DNA of 64,000 nucleotides, taken from positions 2,852,001-2,916,000 of the forward strand of contig NZ_BAAAWO010000001.1 in the NCBI RefSeq assembly GCF_039535115.1, written 5' to 3'. The DNA comes from Paeniglutamicibacter sulfureus (GTDB taxonomy: Bacteria; Actinomycetota; Actinomycetes; Actinomycetales; Micrococcaceae). Made by a program: the position numbers and the translations under genes. A model generated the notes under the pieces. It was not told the origin of the DNA, did no database searches, and saw only the letters and a list, made by a program, of their open reading frames with translations. Of this stretch, positions 7,571 to 17,042 are shown in pieces (position 1 is the first letter of the stretch; each line of letters starts with the position of its first letter).

Positions 7571-9253
7571 TTGTCCCAGACACCCACCCCCACGAAGGCG
7601 GAACCGGAGAAGTCCGAATCGGGCATGACCCACCGCCAGGTCATGCAATCACTGACCGGACTGCTCATGGGCATGTTCGTCTCAATCCTCGCCGGAACCG
7701 TGGTCTCCACCTCCCTTCCGGTCATCGTCTCCGACCTGGCCGGCGACCAGACCTCCTACACCTGGGTCGTCACCGCGACCCTGCTGGCCACCACGATCTC
7801 GACCCCGATCTGGGGCAAGCTGGCCGACCTGGCCAACCGCAAGCTGCTGCTGCAGCTCTCCCTGCTGGTGTTCGTGGTCGCCTCGGCCATCGCCGGCTTC
7901 TCGCAGGACACCAACATGCTCATCACCATGCGCGTGTTCCAGGGCCTGGGCGCCGGCGGGCTGACCGCGCTGACCCAGATCGTCATGGCCGACATCATCT
8001 CCCCGCGCGAACGCGGCAAGTACATGGGGCTCTTCGGCGCCGTCATGGCGCTGGGCACCGTGGGCGGCCCGCTGATCGGCGGCTTCATCACCGACGCCAT
8101 CAACTGGCGCTGGAACTTCTTCATCGCCCTGCCCTTCGCTGCAGTCGCGATCATCTTGATCCAGAAGACGCTTCACCTTCCGGCCCAGGCCAAGCGCAAG
8201 GTCTCCATCGACTACGCGGGCATCGTCCTGCTTTCCGCCGGCGTCTCGTCGCTGCTGATCTGGGTTTCCCTGGCCGGCAAGGACTTCGAGTGGGCCTCGG
8301 CGACCACCGCATGGATGGTCGGCGGCGCCGTTGCCTCCCTGGCCGCCTTCGTGATCGTCGAGTTCAAGGCCTCCGAGCCGATCATCCCGTTGACGATGTT
8401 CAAGAACCGCACCTTCACCCTTTCGGTCATCGCCTCGATCTCCGTGGGCGTGTCGATGTTCGGCACCTCGGTGTTCCTGGCCCAGTACATGCAGCTGGCC
8501 CGCGGCGCCAACGCCACCCAATCCGGGCTGATGACCATCCCGATGATGGCCGGGTTGCTCATCATCTCCACCATCGCCGGGGCGATGATCTCCAAGCACG
8601 GCAAGTGGAAGGCCATCATGGTCGTCGGCTCGGTGCTGCAGCTGGCGGGCCTCTACCTGCTGGGCACCATCCACTACGACACCAACTTCGTGCTGGTTTC
8701 CGCCTACATGTTCCTCCTCGGCGCGGGCCTGGGCATGGTCATGCAGAACCTGGTGCTGATCGTGCAGAACGCCGTCACCCCGGCCGAGATCGGCGTGGCG
8801 TCCTCCGGCATCGCCTTCTTCCGCTCTCTGGGCGGCACCATCGGCGTCTCGGTCCTCGGGGCCCTGATGGCCACCAAGGTCGCGGACCTGATGGGTTCCA
8901 AAAGCGCCGAACTGGGCGCCGCGATCGCTGCCCTGGGTGAGAAGGGCAAGGACCTGGCAGAATCGCTGGCCTCCGGGAACATCCCCGCCGTCCACTCCCT
9001 GCCCGAATCGGTCCGCACCATCATCGAGTCCTCCTACGGCGACGCCGTGGCCCACGTCTTCATGGTGGCGGCCCCGTTGAGCATCCTGACCATCCTCGCG
9101 GTGGCCTTCATGCCCAACCTGGAGCTGGGCAGCCAGACCCGGCACCAGCGCGAGGAAGCCGAGGCCGCGGAGCGGAACCTGGCCGAGGTCAGCGAGGCCG
9201 CCATCGCGGCGACCCCGCGACTCGCGGACGAAGACACCTCGGCCCGCCACTGA
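7571..9253 (+). CDS. MFS multidrug exporter, EmrB/QacA (DHA2) family
   Basis: A 560-residue, 14-helix drug:proton antiporter of the plasma membrane. Family motifs are visible: DQTSYTWVVTATLLATTIST, WGKLADLANRKLLL after helix 2, FQGLGAGGLTALTQIVMADI and GPLIGGFITDAINWRWNFF. The C-terminus has a long soluble segment (DLMGSKSAEL...) and a charged tail. The TTG at 7571 is chosen because GGAG lies 7 bases upstream and earlier starts fall within the operators. The MarR gene follows after one base. The probable role is export of a toxic compound that also acts as inducer. Confidence 0.88.
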   Translation: MSQTPTPTKAEPEKSESGMTHRQVMQSLTGLLMGMFVSILAGTVVSTSLPVIVSDLAGDQTSYTWVVTATLLATTISTPIWGKLADLANRKLLLQLSLLVFVVASAIAGFSQDTNMLITMRVFQGLGAGGLTALTQIVMADIISPRERGKYMGLFGAVMALGTVGGPLIGGFITDAINWRWNFFIALPFAAVAIILIQKTLHLPAQAKRKVSIDYAGIVLLSAGVSSLLIWVSLAGKDFEWASATTAWMVGGAVASLAAFVIVEFKASEPIIPLTMFKNRTFTLSVIASISVGVSMFGTSVFLAQYMQLARGANATQSGLMTIPMMAGLLIISTIAGAMISKHGKWKAIMVVGSVLQLAGLYLLGTIHYDTNFVLVSAYMFLLGAGLGMVMQNLVLIVQNAVTPAEIGVASSGIAFFRSLGGTIGVSVLGALMATKVADLMGSKSAELGAAIAALGEKGKDLAESLASGNIPAVHSLPESVRTIIESSYGDAVAHVFMVAAPLSILTILAVAFMPNLELGSQTRHQREEAEAAERNLAEVSEAAIAATPRLADEDTSARH

Positions 9254-9254
9254 C

Positions 9255-9743
9255 ATGGACGCTCTGGCCGATCCCCTCGCCGTCACGGAACGCGCGGGCA
9301 CAGATGACGCCGTGATGTCGTCCCTGATCGACGAGGTCGAGCACCAATTCGCGACGATGTTCGTCAACGCCCGCAACAGCATCCGCTCCAGGGCCGCGGC
9401 CATTCATCCCGAACTGCACCCGCTGGGGTTCAGGGTCCTCACGATCCTCTCCCGCTCCGGAGCCCGGCAGCAGGGGGCCCTGGCCGAGGAGACGGAGGTG
9501 GACAAAGCCATGATGAGCCGGACCATCAAGCAGCTCGAGGCCCTGGGCCTGGTAGAGCGGAGCATTGACCCGAACGACGGCCGCGCCCTGCTGGTCGCCA
9601 TGACGGATCTGGCCCGGGCGCGCTTCGACGCGACGCTGGCCAATGCCCGCCGGGTCTTGCACGACCGGCTCGCGGAGTGGGAACCGGGCGAGGTCCGCCG
9701 CTTCACCGACCTGCTGGCCAAGCTGAACGACTCGGGCATTTAG
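9255..9743 (+). CDS. MarR family transcriptional repressor
   Basis: A 162-residue winged-helix regulator with the family layout: an N-terminal dimer helix, a recognition region QQGALAEETEVDKAMMSRTIKQLE written over two helices (about residues 74-97), and a wing GLVERSIDPNDGRALLVAMT. It starts one base after the exporter stop, so it is co-translated with it. The obvious targets are the two inverted repeats ahead of the exporter, which would give autoregulation and release by the exported ligand. The target is inferred from position. Confidence 0.88.
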   Translation: MDALADPLAVTERAGTDDAVMSSLIDEVEHQFATMFVNARNSIRSRAAAIHPELHPLGFRVLTILSRSGARQQGALAEETEVDKAMMSRTIKQLEALGLVERSIDPNDGRALLVAMTDLARARFDATLANARRVLHDRLAEWEPGEVRRFTDLLAKLNDSGI

Positions 9744-9757
9744 CCCCATCCCCCATC

Positions 9758-9809
9758 CATGTGGTCCTTGGTCCCGGAATGAAGATCTTCCGGGGCCAGG
9801 GACCACATG
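9758..9809 (+). terminator. 22-bp hairpin terminator behind marR
   Basis: Arms 9758-9779 and 9788-9809 pair over 22 bases with two G-T pairs and an 8-base loop (TGAAGATC). It lies 15 bp after the MarR stop and closes the exporter operon. Confidence 0.7.
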
Positions 9810-9878
9810 CGTATCGGGTAGCGTTTCAGTCAGCGCCACCGGTCCCCCGCACGGGATCCCAAACCAAGGAATACCCCC

Positions 9879-10961
9879 ATGGGATTGCTCTTCAGCCACG
9901 ACACCCTGCCCCAACGCGTGCTCTTCGGCACCGGCAAGGCCGCCGAACACCTCGCCGCGGAGGTGGCTGCATTTGGGGCCACGCGGGTCATGATGATTGC
10001 CGGGCGGCGCGACGCCAACACGGCCGCCGGCCTTTCCGCCCGGCTCCCGGTTGTCCTGCACTATTCCGACATCGTGCAGCACGTGCCCATCGAAAGCGCG
10101 GCACGTGCCCGCGCCGCCGCCCGGGAGCACCGCGTCGACCTGCTCGTGTGCCTCGGCGGCGGGTCGGCCGTGGGACTGGCCAAGGCCGTCGCCCTGGACA
10201 CCGGATTGCCCGTCATCGCCATCCCCACCACCTATGCGGGCTCCGAGGCAACCAACGTCTGGGGCCTGACCGAGGACGGCCGCAAAAAGACCGGTGTCGA
10301 CGCGCGGGTGCTCCCTGCCACCGTCATCTACGATGCGCAGCTCAGTCTCTCGCTGCCCTCGGGGCTCTCGGTCGCCTCGGGGCTGAACGCCATGGCGCAC
10401 TGCATCGATTCGCTGTGGGGGCCGCGTGCCGACCCGATCAATGCGGCACTCGCCGCCGAGGGAATCCGCGCCCTGGCCACCGGCCTGCCGGCCATCACCG
10501 ACGACCCGGCGGGAATCGAGGGCCGTGAGCAGGCGCTCTATGGCGCCTACCTGTCGGCGGTGGCCTTCGCCTCGGCGGGTTCGGGCCTGCACCACAAGAT
10601 CTGCCACGTGCTGGGAGGCACCTGGAACATGCCACATGCCCAGACCCACGCCACGGTGCTGCCCTACGTGTTGGCGTTCAATGCGCCGCACGCGCCCGAA
10701 GCCGAGTCCCGCATTGCCGCGGCCTTTGGCAGCCCCACGGCACTTGAGGGGCTCAACGCGCTGCGGAAGCGGCTGGACGCACCGCGGGCGCTGAAGAACT
10801 ACGGATTCGACGCGGCGGACATCCCGGAGGCGGTGTCACTCATCCTGCCGCAGGTTCCTGCCATCAACCCGAGGACCGTCACCGGGGAAAACCTGACGGA
10901 GCTGCTCACCGCTGCGCTCCACGGCACCGACGCGGCCGGCCTCTCACCGGTCAAAGCCTGA
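9879..10961 (+). CDS. Maleylacetate reductase (iron-containing alcohol dehydrogenase family)
   Basis: Reduces maleylacetate to 3-oxoadipate with NAD(P)H, the last dedicated step of hydroxyquinol, resorcinol or chlorocatechol degradation. The 360-residue protein shows the nucleotide-binding stretch LLVCLGGGSAVGLAKAVAL (about residues 88-106), IPTTYAGSEATNVWG, and the C-terminal segments HHKICHVLGGTWNMPHAQTHA and RALKNYGFDAADI typical of MacA/ClcE proteins. Unusually it stands alone: no hydroxyquinol dioxygenase, monooxygenase or regulator is adjacent, and hairpins or gaps isolate it. It may serve a pathway encoded elsewhere. Confidence 0.85.
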   Translation: MGLLFSHDTLPQRVLFGTGKAAEHLAAEVAAFGATRVMMIAGRRDANTAAGLSARLPVVLHYSDIVQHVPIESAARARAAAREHRVDLLVCLGGGSAVGLAKAVALDTGLPVIAIPTTYAGSEATNVWGLTEDGRKKTGVDARVLPATVIYDAQLSLSLPSGLSVASGLNAMAHCIDSLWGPRADPINAALAAEGIRALATGLPAITDDPAGIEGREQALYGAYLSAVAFASAGSGLHHKICHVLGGTWNMPHAQTHATVLPYVLAFNAPHAPEAESRIAAAFGSPTALEGLNALRKRLDAPRALKNYGFDAADIPEAVSLILPQVPAINPRTVTGENLTELLTAALHGTDAAGLSPVKA

Positions 10962-11105
10962 ACGCAGCCAAGCCACCGGCGGCTCGAACCTTGGCCGCGG
11001 CGATGTTGCGGCCTGTCGGCACGCCACCGGCATCCGGCTGGCCGTCGGGCAGGTTGCCGGGCGGCATGGCGTTCCCCTTACTTCCTTACCTCGCATGAAC
11101 CGGAA

Positions 11106-11142
11106 TTGACCCCGCGTCGGCCTCGCAATTTATAGTCGGGGT
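11106..11142 (+). promoter_or_regulatory. Promoter for a leaderless aldo/keto reductase mRNA
   Basis: TTGACC (11106-11111), a 19-base spacer and TATAGT (11131-11136) end six bases before the ATG at 11143. Transcription would start at or beside the start codon, so the mRNA is probably leaderless, as is common in actinobacteria. Confidence 0.55.
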
Positions 11143-12120
11143 ATGGAACAGCGCGTATTGGGCAAGACCGGACGGAACGTTTCAGTCATCGGACTGGGCA
11201 CCTGGCAGCTCGGGGCCGACTGGGGCAACGTCGACCCGGGGCAAGCGCGGACCATCCTCGCGGCTTCCGCCGAGGCCGGCGTCACCTTCTTCGACACGGC
11301 CGACGTCTACGGGGACGGCCGCAGCGAGCAGGCCATCGGGGCGTTCCTCGCGGAGAACCCCGGCACCGGCATCACGGTGGCCACGAAAATGGGCCGCCGG
11401 CTGGAACAACGGCCGGAGAACTACAACCTGGCCAACTTCCGCCAATGGGTGGACCGATCCCGCCGCAACCTGCGGACCGAAGCCCTGGACCTGGTCCAAC
11501 TGCATTGCCCGCCCACCGCCGTCTACAGCCGCGCAGAGGTGTATGACGCGTTGGACACCCTCGTCTCCGAGGGCGCCATCAAGAACTACGGCGTCAGCGT
11601 CGAACGGACCGATGAAGCCCTCGAGGCCCTGCGCCACGACGGCACCGCATCCGTCCAGATCATCCTGAACGCCTTCCGGCTCAAGCCGCTGGACGAGGTG
11701 CTCCCCGCCGCGAAGGCCGCGGGAGTGGGCATCATCGCCCGGGTTCCCCTCGCTTCCGGCCTGCTCTCGGGGAAGTACACCAGCGAAACCAGGTTCGCCG
11801 AAGACGACCACCGCAACTACAACCGCACCGGCGCCGCCTTCGACGTCGGGGAAACCTTCTCCGGCGTGGATTTCGAGCTGGGTCTCCAGGCCGTGGCCGA
11901 GTTCCAGCAGCTGGTGCCGCAGGGCGTAGGCACAGCACAGGCGGCCATCGCGTGGGTGAGTGCCCAGGACGGCGTCACCGCGGTCATTCCCGGTGCCCGC
12001 ACCGTGGAGCAGGCCCGGGCCAATGCCGCCGTCGGGGCCGCAATCACCCCGGAGTTCGACGAAAGCGTCCGCTCCATCTATGACCGCTACTTCCGCGAGG
12101 CGGTCCACCCCCGCTGGTGA
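11143..12120 (+). CDS. Aldo/keto reductase
   Basis: An NADPH-dependent carbonyl reductase with a TIM-barrel fold. The catalytic tetrad is readable: D51 (FFDTADVYG), Y56, K82 (ATKMGRR) and H121 (VQLHCPP). The C-terminal cofactor segment is VIPGARTVEQARANA. At 325 residues it has normal length for the AKR group that includes IolS and YhdN. It has its own promoter and no operon partners; the physiological substrate is not evident. Confidence 0.87.
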   Translation: MEQRVLGKTGRNVSVIGLGTWQLGADWGNVDPGQARTILAASAEAGVTFFDTADVYGDGRSEQAIGAFLAENPGTGITVATKMGRRLEQRPENYNLANFRQWVDRSRRNLRTEALDLVQLHCPPTAVYSRAEVYDALDTLVSEGAIKNYGVSVERTDEALEALRHDGTASVQIILNAFRLKPLDEVLPAAKAAGVGIIARVPLASGLLSGKYTSETRFAEDDHRNYNRTGAAFDVGETFSGVDFELGLQAVAEFQQLVPQGVGTAQAAIAWVSAQDGVTAVIPGARTVEQARANAAVGAAITPEFDESVRSIYDRYFREAVHPRW

Positions 12121-12228
12121 ATGCCCGGCGGGGCCGCTTGGGGTCCCGCCGGAGCCTCGGCGCGATCGTCGTTGCGCTTTCCGGATGCCGCGCTGCGCTA
12201 TTGCGGTCTTTTGCCGGCCGGCCGCCGG

Positions 12229-13155
12229 CTACCGGATGGATTGCGCAGCGGCGGCCGCGGTAGCGGCCGGATCCTGCGCGGTCGGGGAGAGCTTCGCGGG
12301 GTCGCGGCGCCCGGTGCGCGTGGCACCGATCCCGGCAACAATCACCAGCACGATGCCCGCGATCGCGGCCGGGCGCGGGACCTGCTGCAGGAAGATAAAC
12401 CCGACGACCATGGCGATGGCCGGCTCCAGGCACATCAGCGTGCCGAATGCCGCGGTGGTCAGGCGGCGCAGGGCCAACAGCTCGAGGCTGAACGGGATGA
12501 CCGGCAGCAGCAGCGCAAGGGCCAGCCCGATGGCCAGCACCTGCACGTCCATCCGCCCGATCACCTCCGGCCCCACCACCAACGTGGCGGCCAGCGCCGC
12601 GACGGGCATCGAAATGGCCAGGGCACCGATCCCGTCGACGGCGTCCCCCGCACGCTGGGTAAGCAGGACGTAGAGGGCCCAGCAGCCGGCGCCGGCCAGG
12701 GCGAAAAGCACCCCGGCCAGATCTGCCGCACCGTGCCACGGTTCGGTCAGCCCGAGCACGCCGGCCGCCGCGACCAGCGCCCACCAGCGCCCGGCACCCC
12801 GACCCTGGACGATGGCCACGGCCAGCGGGCCCATGAATTCCAGGGCGCTCGCGGTACCCAGCGGAATGGTTTCCACCGCCTTCATGAACGCCAGCGTCAT
12901 GCCCGCGGTGGCCAGGCCCAACAGGGCGCAGACCCCCAGCGTGGCCCGGGTGAACCGCATGCGCCACGGGCGGGCAATGGCCACCAGGATGACGGCGGCC
13001 CAGGCCAGGCGCAACCAGGCAACGCCCTCGGACCCCAGGGATCCGGCGAGCCCGATCGACGCGGCAAGGCCCAGCTGGACACAGCCCATCGCGGCAAACG
13101 CCATCAGGGAACCGACGGAGGCGGACGTGGCGGCGGGTGCGGGTGTGGAACTCAT
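12229..13155 (-). CDS. EamA/RhtA-type membrane exporter
   Basis: A 308-residue, ten-helix member of the drug/metabolite transporter superfamily with two EamA repeats. AVETIPLGTASALEFMGPLAVA in the first repeat and LRRLTTAAFGTLMCLEPAIA in the second resemble RhtA, the threonine/homoserine exporter. It is divergent from a LysR regulator that starts 85 bp away, the usual pairing for amino-acid exporters. The substrate is probably an amino acid or analogue, by family only. Confidence 0.85.
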   Translation of the reverse strand: MSSTPAPAATSASVGSLMAFAAMGCVQLGLAASIGLAGSLGSEGVAWLRLAWAAVILVAIARPWRMRFTRATLGVCALLGLATAGMTLAFMKAVETIPLGTASALEFMGPLAVAIVQGRGAGRWWALVAAAGVLGLTEPWHGAADLAGVLFALAGAGCWALYVLLTQRAGDAVDGIGALAISMPVAALAATLVVGPEVIGRMDVQVLAIGLALALLLPVIPFSLELLALRRLTTAAFGTLMCLEPAIAMVVGFIFLQQVPRPAAIAGIVLVIVAGIGATRTGRRDPAKLSPTAQDPAATAAAAAQSIR

Positions 13156-13240
13156 GGATTCAAGTAGATCCGAGACGGGTTGTCCATGTCCACGCGAGAA
13201 TCATCAACATATCGTTCGTTATTACTGCACAATGGTTGTC

Positions 13241-14140
13241 ATGGAAACCCGGCGCCTGCAATACCTGTACGAGCTCTCCCGCATGGGATCGATGCGCGCG
13301 GTGGCGGACATCCTGGGCACCACCACCTCGACCGTCTCCCAGCAGATCGCACAGCTGTCGCGGGAGACCGGGGCCCGGCTGCTGGAGCCCGACGGACGCG
13401 GGGTACGCCTCACCCCGGCCGGACGCCGACTGGCCGAGCACGCGCAAACCATCCTCGCTGCCGTCGACGCCGCCCGCCTCGACCTGGATTCGGGGGCCGA
13501 ACCCTCCGGAACGCTGCGCGTGGCCGGATTCGCCACCGCGATCCGCAGGACGCTGATGCCGGTGATCGAGGAACTGGCCGAACGCCATCCCCGGGTGCGC
13601 ATCGTGGTGCTCGAGCACGAGCCGGCGGAGTCGCTGAAGCTGCTGGCCGCGGACGACCTCGACCTGGCCCTGACCTACGACTACAACCTCGCCCCGGACG
13701 AGGTGGGTGCGGACATCGAAACTCTGCCGCTGTGGAGCACCGCGTGGGGGCTGGGCGTGCCGACCGCCGAGGCGCAACGGTTCACGGCCGGTGGCCTGAT
13801 GCCTGACGCCGCGGCGGTCTTCTCCGCCTTCCGAGAGCGCGACTGGATCGGAAACTCCCGCAACATTGCCGATGAAACCGTGCTCCGGCTCATCTCCTCG
13901 ATGGCGGGCTTCGAGCCGGCCTTGCGCCACCAATCCGACAGCCTGGACCTGGTCGAGGACCTGATCCTCGCCGGCCTGGGCGTGGGCCTCCTTCCGGCCG
14001 ACCGGCCGCAACGCGAAGGCATCGCCATCCTGCCGCTGCACCACCCGGACCTGCAGCTGCGCGCCTTCGCCCGGACGCGCCGGGGACGCAGCGCCTGGCC
14101 TGCACTGGCCCTGGTGCTGCAGCGGCTGGGCAACGGCTGA
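13241..14140 (+). CDS. LysR family transcriptional regulator
   Basis: An N-terminal helix-turn-helix (LQYLYELSRMGSMRAVADIL and TTTSTVSQQIAQLSRETG, residues 6-45) is followed by a LysR substrate-binding domain. The start METRRLQYL is standard for the family; an ATG at 13232 would add three residues. It is divergent from the RhtA-type exporter and probably regulates it from the 85-bp gap. I found no clean operator there. The end of the gene is closed by a hairpin shared with the converging MHS transporter. Confidence 0.86.
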   Translation: METRRLQYLYELSRMGSMRAVADILGTTTSTVSQQIAQLSRETGARLLEPDGRGVRLTPAGRRLAEHAQTILAAVDAARLDLDSGAEPSGTLRVAGFATAIRRTLMPVIEELAERHPRVRIVVLEHEPAESLKLLAADDLDLALTYDYNLAPDEVGADIETLPLWSTAWGLGVPTAEAQRFTAGGLMPDAAAVFSAFRERDWIGNSRNIADETVLRLISSMAGFEPALRHQSDSLDLVEDLILAGLGVGLLPADRPQREGIAILPLHHPDLQLRAFARTRRGRSAWPALALVLQRLGNG

Positions 14141-14159
14141 CCGTACCGACATACGCCAA

Positions 14160-14186
14160 GGCAGGGCCCCACATGTGGGCCCTGCC
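14160..14186. terminator. Bidirectional hairpin between converging genes
   Basis: Perfect 10-base arms (14160-14169 and 14177-14186, GGCAGGGCCC and its complement) with a loop that is itself nearly palindromic. It lies between the LysR stop and the MHS transporter stop and can serve both strands. Confidence 0.7.
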
Positions 14187-14209
14187 GTCGGTTGCGAAGC
14201 CAGGTCCGG

Positions 14210-15517
14210 CTAGCGCACCGCGCGGAACTTCACGGCGGAGGCCAGCGCGACGATGCTGACACCGGCGAGCACCGCCAGGTAGTAGCTCGGTGCCATCGGC
14301 TGGCCGGTGACCTCGATCAGGTAGGCGCAGATCATGGGCGTGAACCCACCGAACACCGCCACCGCCGCGTTGTAGCTGAAGGACAGCCCCGTCGCGCGGG
14401 TTTTGGCCGGGAAGACATCCGCCATGACCGAGGGCAGGGCGCCGAAGTAGACGGACTTCATCAACCCAAGAACGATCATGACCAGTGCCAGCACCAGGAA
14501 GGTCCGGCCGGCAATGAGCCACATGAACAGCGGGATGGTCAGCACGGCAATTGCGATGGCCGCCGGAACCATGATCCGGATCCGCCCGAACCTGTCCGAA
14601 AGGTGACCGACCAGCGGGGTGAGGAAGGTCAGGATGACGCCGGTGAGGATCAGCGAGGTGAAGGAAATCGACGGGCTGATCCCCAGCTGCTTGATGCCGA
14701 AGGTCGGCATGTACTGGATGACGAAGTTCAGTGCGGTGGAGATCGCCAGGGCGCCGCCGGCCATGAGGACGCCTGCCTTTTGCGAGACGAAGACATCGCG
14801 CACCGGGGTGTGCTTTTCCTCCGGCGCCACCGCGGCCAGCGGTGCCTCGTCCACGTAGCGGCGAATCATCCAGCCGGCCGGTCCCACCAGCAGCCCGATG
14901 ACGAAGGGAATCCGCCAGGCCCAAGCGTTCATCTCGGCCTCGCTGAACACCGAGGTCAGGATGACTACGGTGATGGCGGCCATGAGGGCGCCCAAGCCCT
15001 GGCTGGCGAATTGGAAGCTGCCCAGGAACCCGCGCCGCCCCTCGCCTTGCGCAATGAGGTACGAGGTGGCTGCCCCGAACTCGCCGCCGGCCGAGAAGCC
15101 CTGGATGAGACGACCAAGGATCAGGCCGATCGGGGCCAGGATCCCGATGGCGTCGTAGCCGGGCATGAAGGCGATCACCGCCGTCCCGAGCACCATCAAC
15201 CGGATGGTGAGCATCAGGCCCTTCTTCATGCCGTTCCGGTCGGCGTATGAGCCAAGGATCAATCCGCCCAGCGGCCGGATCAGGTAGGAGACCCCGAAGA
15301 CCGCGAAGGCCTGGATTACCTCGACGGCGGGGTTGTCCGAGGGGAAGAAGTTGTGGCCGATGTAGATCGCCAAAAGGGCATAGATCGACATGTCGTACCA
15401 CTCGAGGGCATTGCCGATGGTGGCGGCGGCGATGCCGCGGGCCATGGATTGCTTGCGGGGCGCCGGGACGCCCGGTGCTTGCGGGGTTGCGGCGATCTGG
15501 TTCTGACTGCGGTTCAT
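14210..15517 (-). CDS. MHS family (ProP/KgtP-like) MFS transporter
   Basis: A 12-helix symporter of the metabolite:H+ symporter branch of the MFS, which carries organic acids, betaines and similar solutes. Diagnostic stretches are IGNALEWYDMSIYALL in helix 1, GGLILGSYADRNGMKKGLML after helix 2, and GRLIQGFSAGGEFGAATSYL in helix 4. It starts 24 bp after the M20 peptidase stop and lies in the same leftward transcript, so it probably brings in the peptide-like substrate or takes up the released product. Confidence 0.87.
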   Translation of the reverse strand: MNRSQNQIAATPQAPGVPAPRKQSMARGIAAATIGNALEWYDMSIYALLAIYIGHNFFPSDNPAVEVIQAFAVFGVSYLIRPLGGLILGSYADRNGMKKGLMLTIRLMVLGTAVIAFMPGYDAIGILAPIGLILGRLIQGFSAGGEFGAATSYLIAQGEGRRGFLGSFQFASQGLGALMAAITVVILTSVFSEAEMNAWAWRIPFVIGLLVGPAGWMIRRYVDEAPLAAVAPEEKHTPVRDVFVSQKAGVLMAGGALAISTALNFVIQYMPTFGIKQLGISPSISFTSLILTGVILTFLTPLVGHLSDRFGRIRIMVPAAIAIAVLTIPLFMWLIAGRTFLVLALVMIVLGLMKSVYFGALPSVMADVFPAKTRATGLSFSYNAAVAVFGGFTPMICAYLIEVTGQPMAPSYYLAVLAGVSIVALASAVKFRAVR

Positions 15518-15541
15518 GGGAGTTCCCCTCGGGAGGCGGTG

Positions 15542-16957
15542 TCAGGCGTGGGTGGACAGGACTCTGGGCGCGAACGGGCTGTTGCCGCGGACCCCCAGGT
15601 CGTGGAAGAGGCCGCACATGAGTTGCAGTCCCTGGCGGGCGATCGGTTCGAGCATGTGTTCGTTCGGGGCGTGTTGGAGGCATCCGGGGTACGAATGCGG
15701 GATCCAGAGGGTTGGCAGGCCCAGGATCGATTCGAAGACGGCGTTGGGCAGCGAACCGCCGATGTTGGGCAGGATGGTCGTTGGCAGGCCGGTGCTTTCG
15801 CGCAGGGATTCGGCAGCCCAGGAAACCCAAGGGTCATCAGGTTCGATTCTGCTTGCCGGAAAGCTGGTCAGCACCTTCGCCCTGACCATCGGGAAGCCGT
15901 GCCCGTCGAGCGCGCGCTGCACCTGGCTCTCGAGGCCCGTCACGTCGGTGCCCACGACGAAACGCAGCTGCAGAATGGCACGCGCGTCGCCGGGGATGGC
16001 ATTGACGGGATGGTACGGATCCGCCGCGCCCATGGCCAACACCTCGAGGGTGTTCCACCCGTAGACGCGTTCGGCCGGGGTCAATTCCGGGTCCCCCCAG
16101 CCCGCATCCACGCTCGGGTCGTCGGCGCCTGTCGCAACCTGGATGCCTTCCAGTGCGCTGCGGACCGCGGCGGGCAGGGTGGAAGGAAGCAATGCGGGGA
16201 GCCTGATCCTGCCGTGCCCGTCAACCAGCACGCCAATGGCGGCGGCCAGGGTGGTGGCGGGATTGCGGATCAGCCCTCCCCAGTTCCCGGAGTGGTAGCT
16301 CTCCTCGCGCAAGTCGGCGGTGAGTTCAAACGTGACCCCACCGCGGGCGCCGAGGAAGATGGTCGGGGTCTCGGCCGATAGCCGGGGCCCGTCCGAGGCG
16401 ATGAAGACGTCGGCGGCAAGCTCCTCGCGGTGGGCTTCGGCGAACTCCGCCAAGTCCGGGGAACCGATTTCCTCTCCGGACTCGAAGAGGAACACCACGT
16501 TGAACCCGAGGCTCCCGTGCGCCTCGAGCAGGAATTCCAGGGCCTTGAGATTGACCAGGTGCTGGCCTTTGTTGTCCGCCGAGCCGCGCCCGTACCAGCG
16601 TTCGCCCTCGGCGCTGAGGGTGAAGGGATCCCTGCCTTCGTCCCACTGGCCCTCGTGTCCGTCGACCACGTCGGCGTGGCCGTAGCAGAGCATGGTCGGA
16701 AGATCCGGGTTCTCGATCCGGCGGCCGACCAGGAAGCTGTTGGCCCCGCCGTTCCACTCCGCGTGGATCCGGTTATCGAAGCCCATCTGCTGGAGCCGGG
16801 GAGCGATCTTGTCGGTGAGGTATGAATTCAGTTCAAGGCGGTTTGCCGAGTTGGTGCTGACGGTGCGATGCCCGACCAACGCCGCCAGCTCCGAGAAGAA
16901 TCCGCCGCCATCGACAAATGACGCCGCCTTCTTCAAGATTTCCTTGCGATTGCTCAT
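15542..16957 (-). CDS. M20 family dipeptidase/amidohydrolase
   Basis: A 471-residue di-zinc hydrolase of the M20 dipeptidase type (ArgE/DapE/CNDP-like). Metal and catalytic segments are visible: LCYGHADVVDG (first His, catalytic Asp), GRGSADNKGQ (bridging Asp), ESGEEIGSPD (catalytic and metal Glu) and the late APNEHM His. It heads a two-gene leftward operon with the MHS transporter and is divergent from a LysR regulator. It is not close to allantoate amidohydrolase in its motifs. The substrate is probably a dipeptide or N-acylated amino acid. Confidence 0.84.
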   Translation of the reverse strand: MSNRKEILKKAASFVDGGGFFSELAALVGHRTVSTNSANRLELNSYLTDKIAPRLQQMGFDNRIHAEWNGGANSFLVGRRIENPDLPTMLCYGHADVVDGHEGQWDEGRDPFTLSAEGERWYGRGSADNKGQHLVNLKALEFLLEAHGSLGFNVVFLFESGEEIGSPDLAEFAEAHREELAADVFIASDGPRLSAETPTIFLGARGGVTFELTADLREESYHSGNWGGLIRNPATTLAAAIGVLVDGHGRIRLPALLPSTLPAAVRSALEGIQVATGADDPSVDAGWGDPELTPAERVYGWNTLEVLAMGAADPYHPVNAIPGDARAILQLRFVVGTDVTGLESQVQRALDGHGFPMVRAKVLTSFPASRIEPDDPWVSWAAESLRESTGLPTTILPNIGGSLPNAVFESILGLPTLWIPHSYPGCLQHAPNEHMLEPIARQGLQLMCGLFHDLGVRGNSPFAPRVLSTHA

Positions 16958-17042
16958 GCCCGCACATCCTTTTGGTTGTTGTATCGTGAATCACACTAAG
17001 AGCAGCGACGGGCATCCACCAGTAGCATTTTTCGCAACCTCG

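Noticed and set aside
7682..9403. A 573-codon open frame opposite the MFS exporter and marR
   Set aside because: Low-complexity translation spanning two real genes; no ribosome site or motif.
12812..13240. Long upstream extension of the LysR regulator to 442 residues
   Set aside because: The added part overlaps the divergent exporter gene in antisense and does not look like protein; the family start is at 13241 or 13232.
15542..16957. The M20 enzyme considered as the missing allantoate amidohydrolase
   Set aside because: Its motifs (LCYGHADVVDG, GRGSADNKGQ) and its partner transporter fit the dipeptidase branch, and it has its own LysR regulator far from the purine genes.
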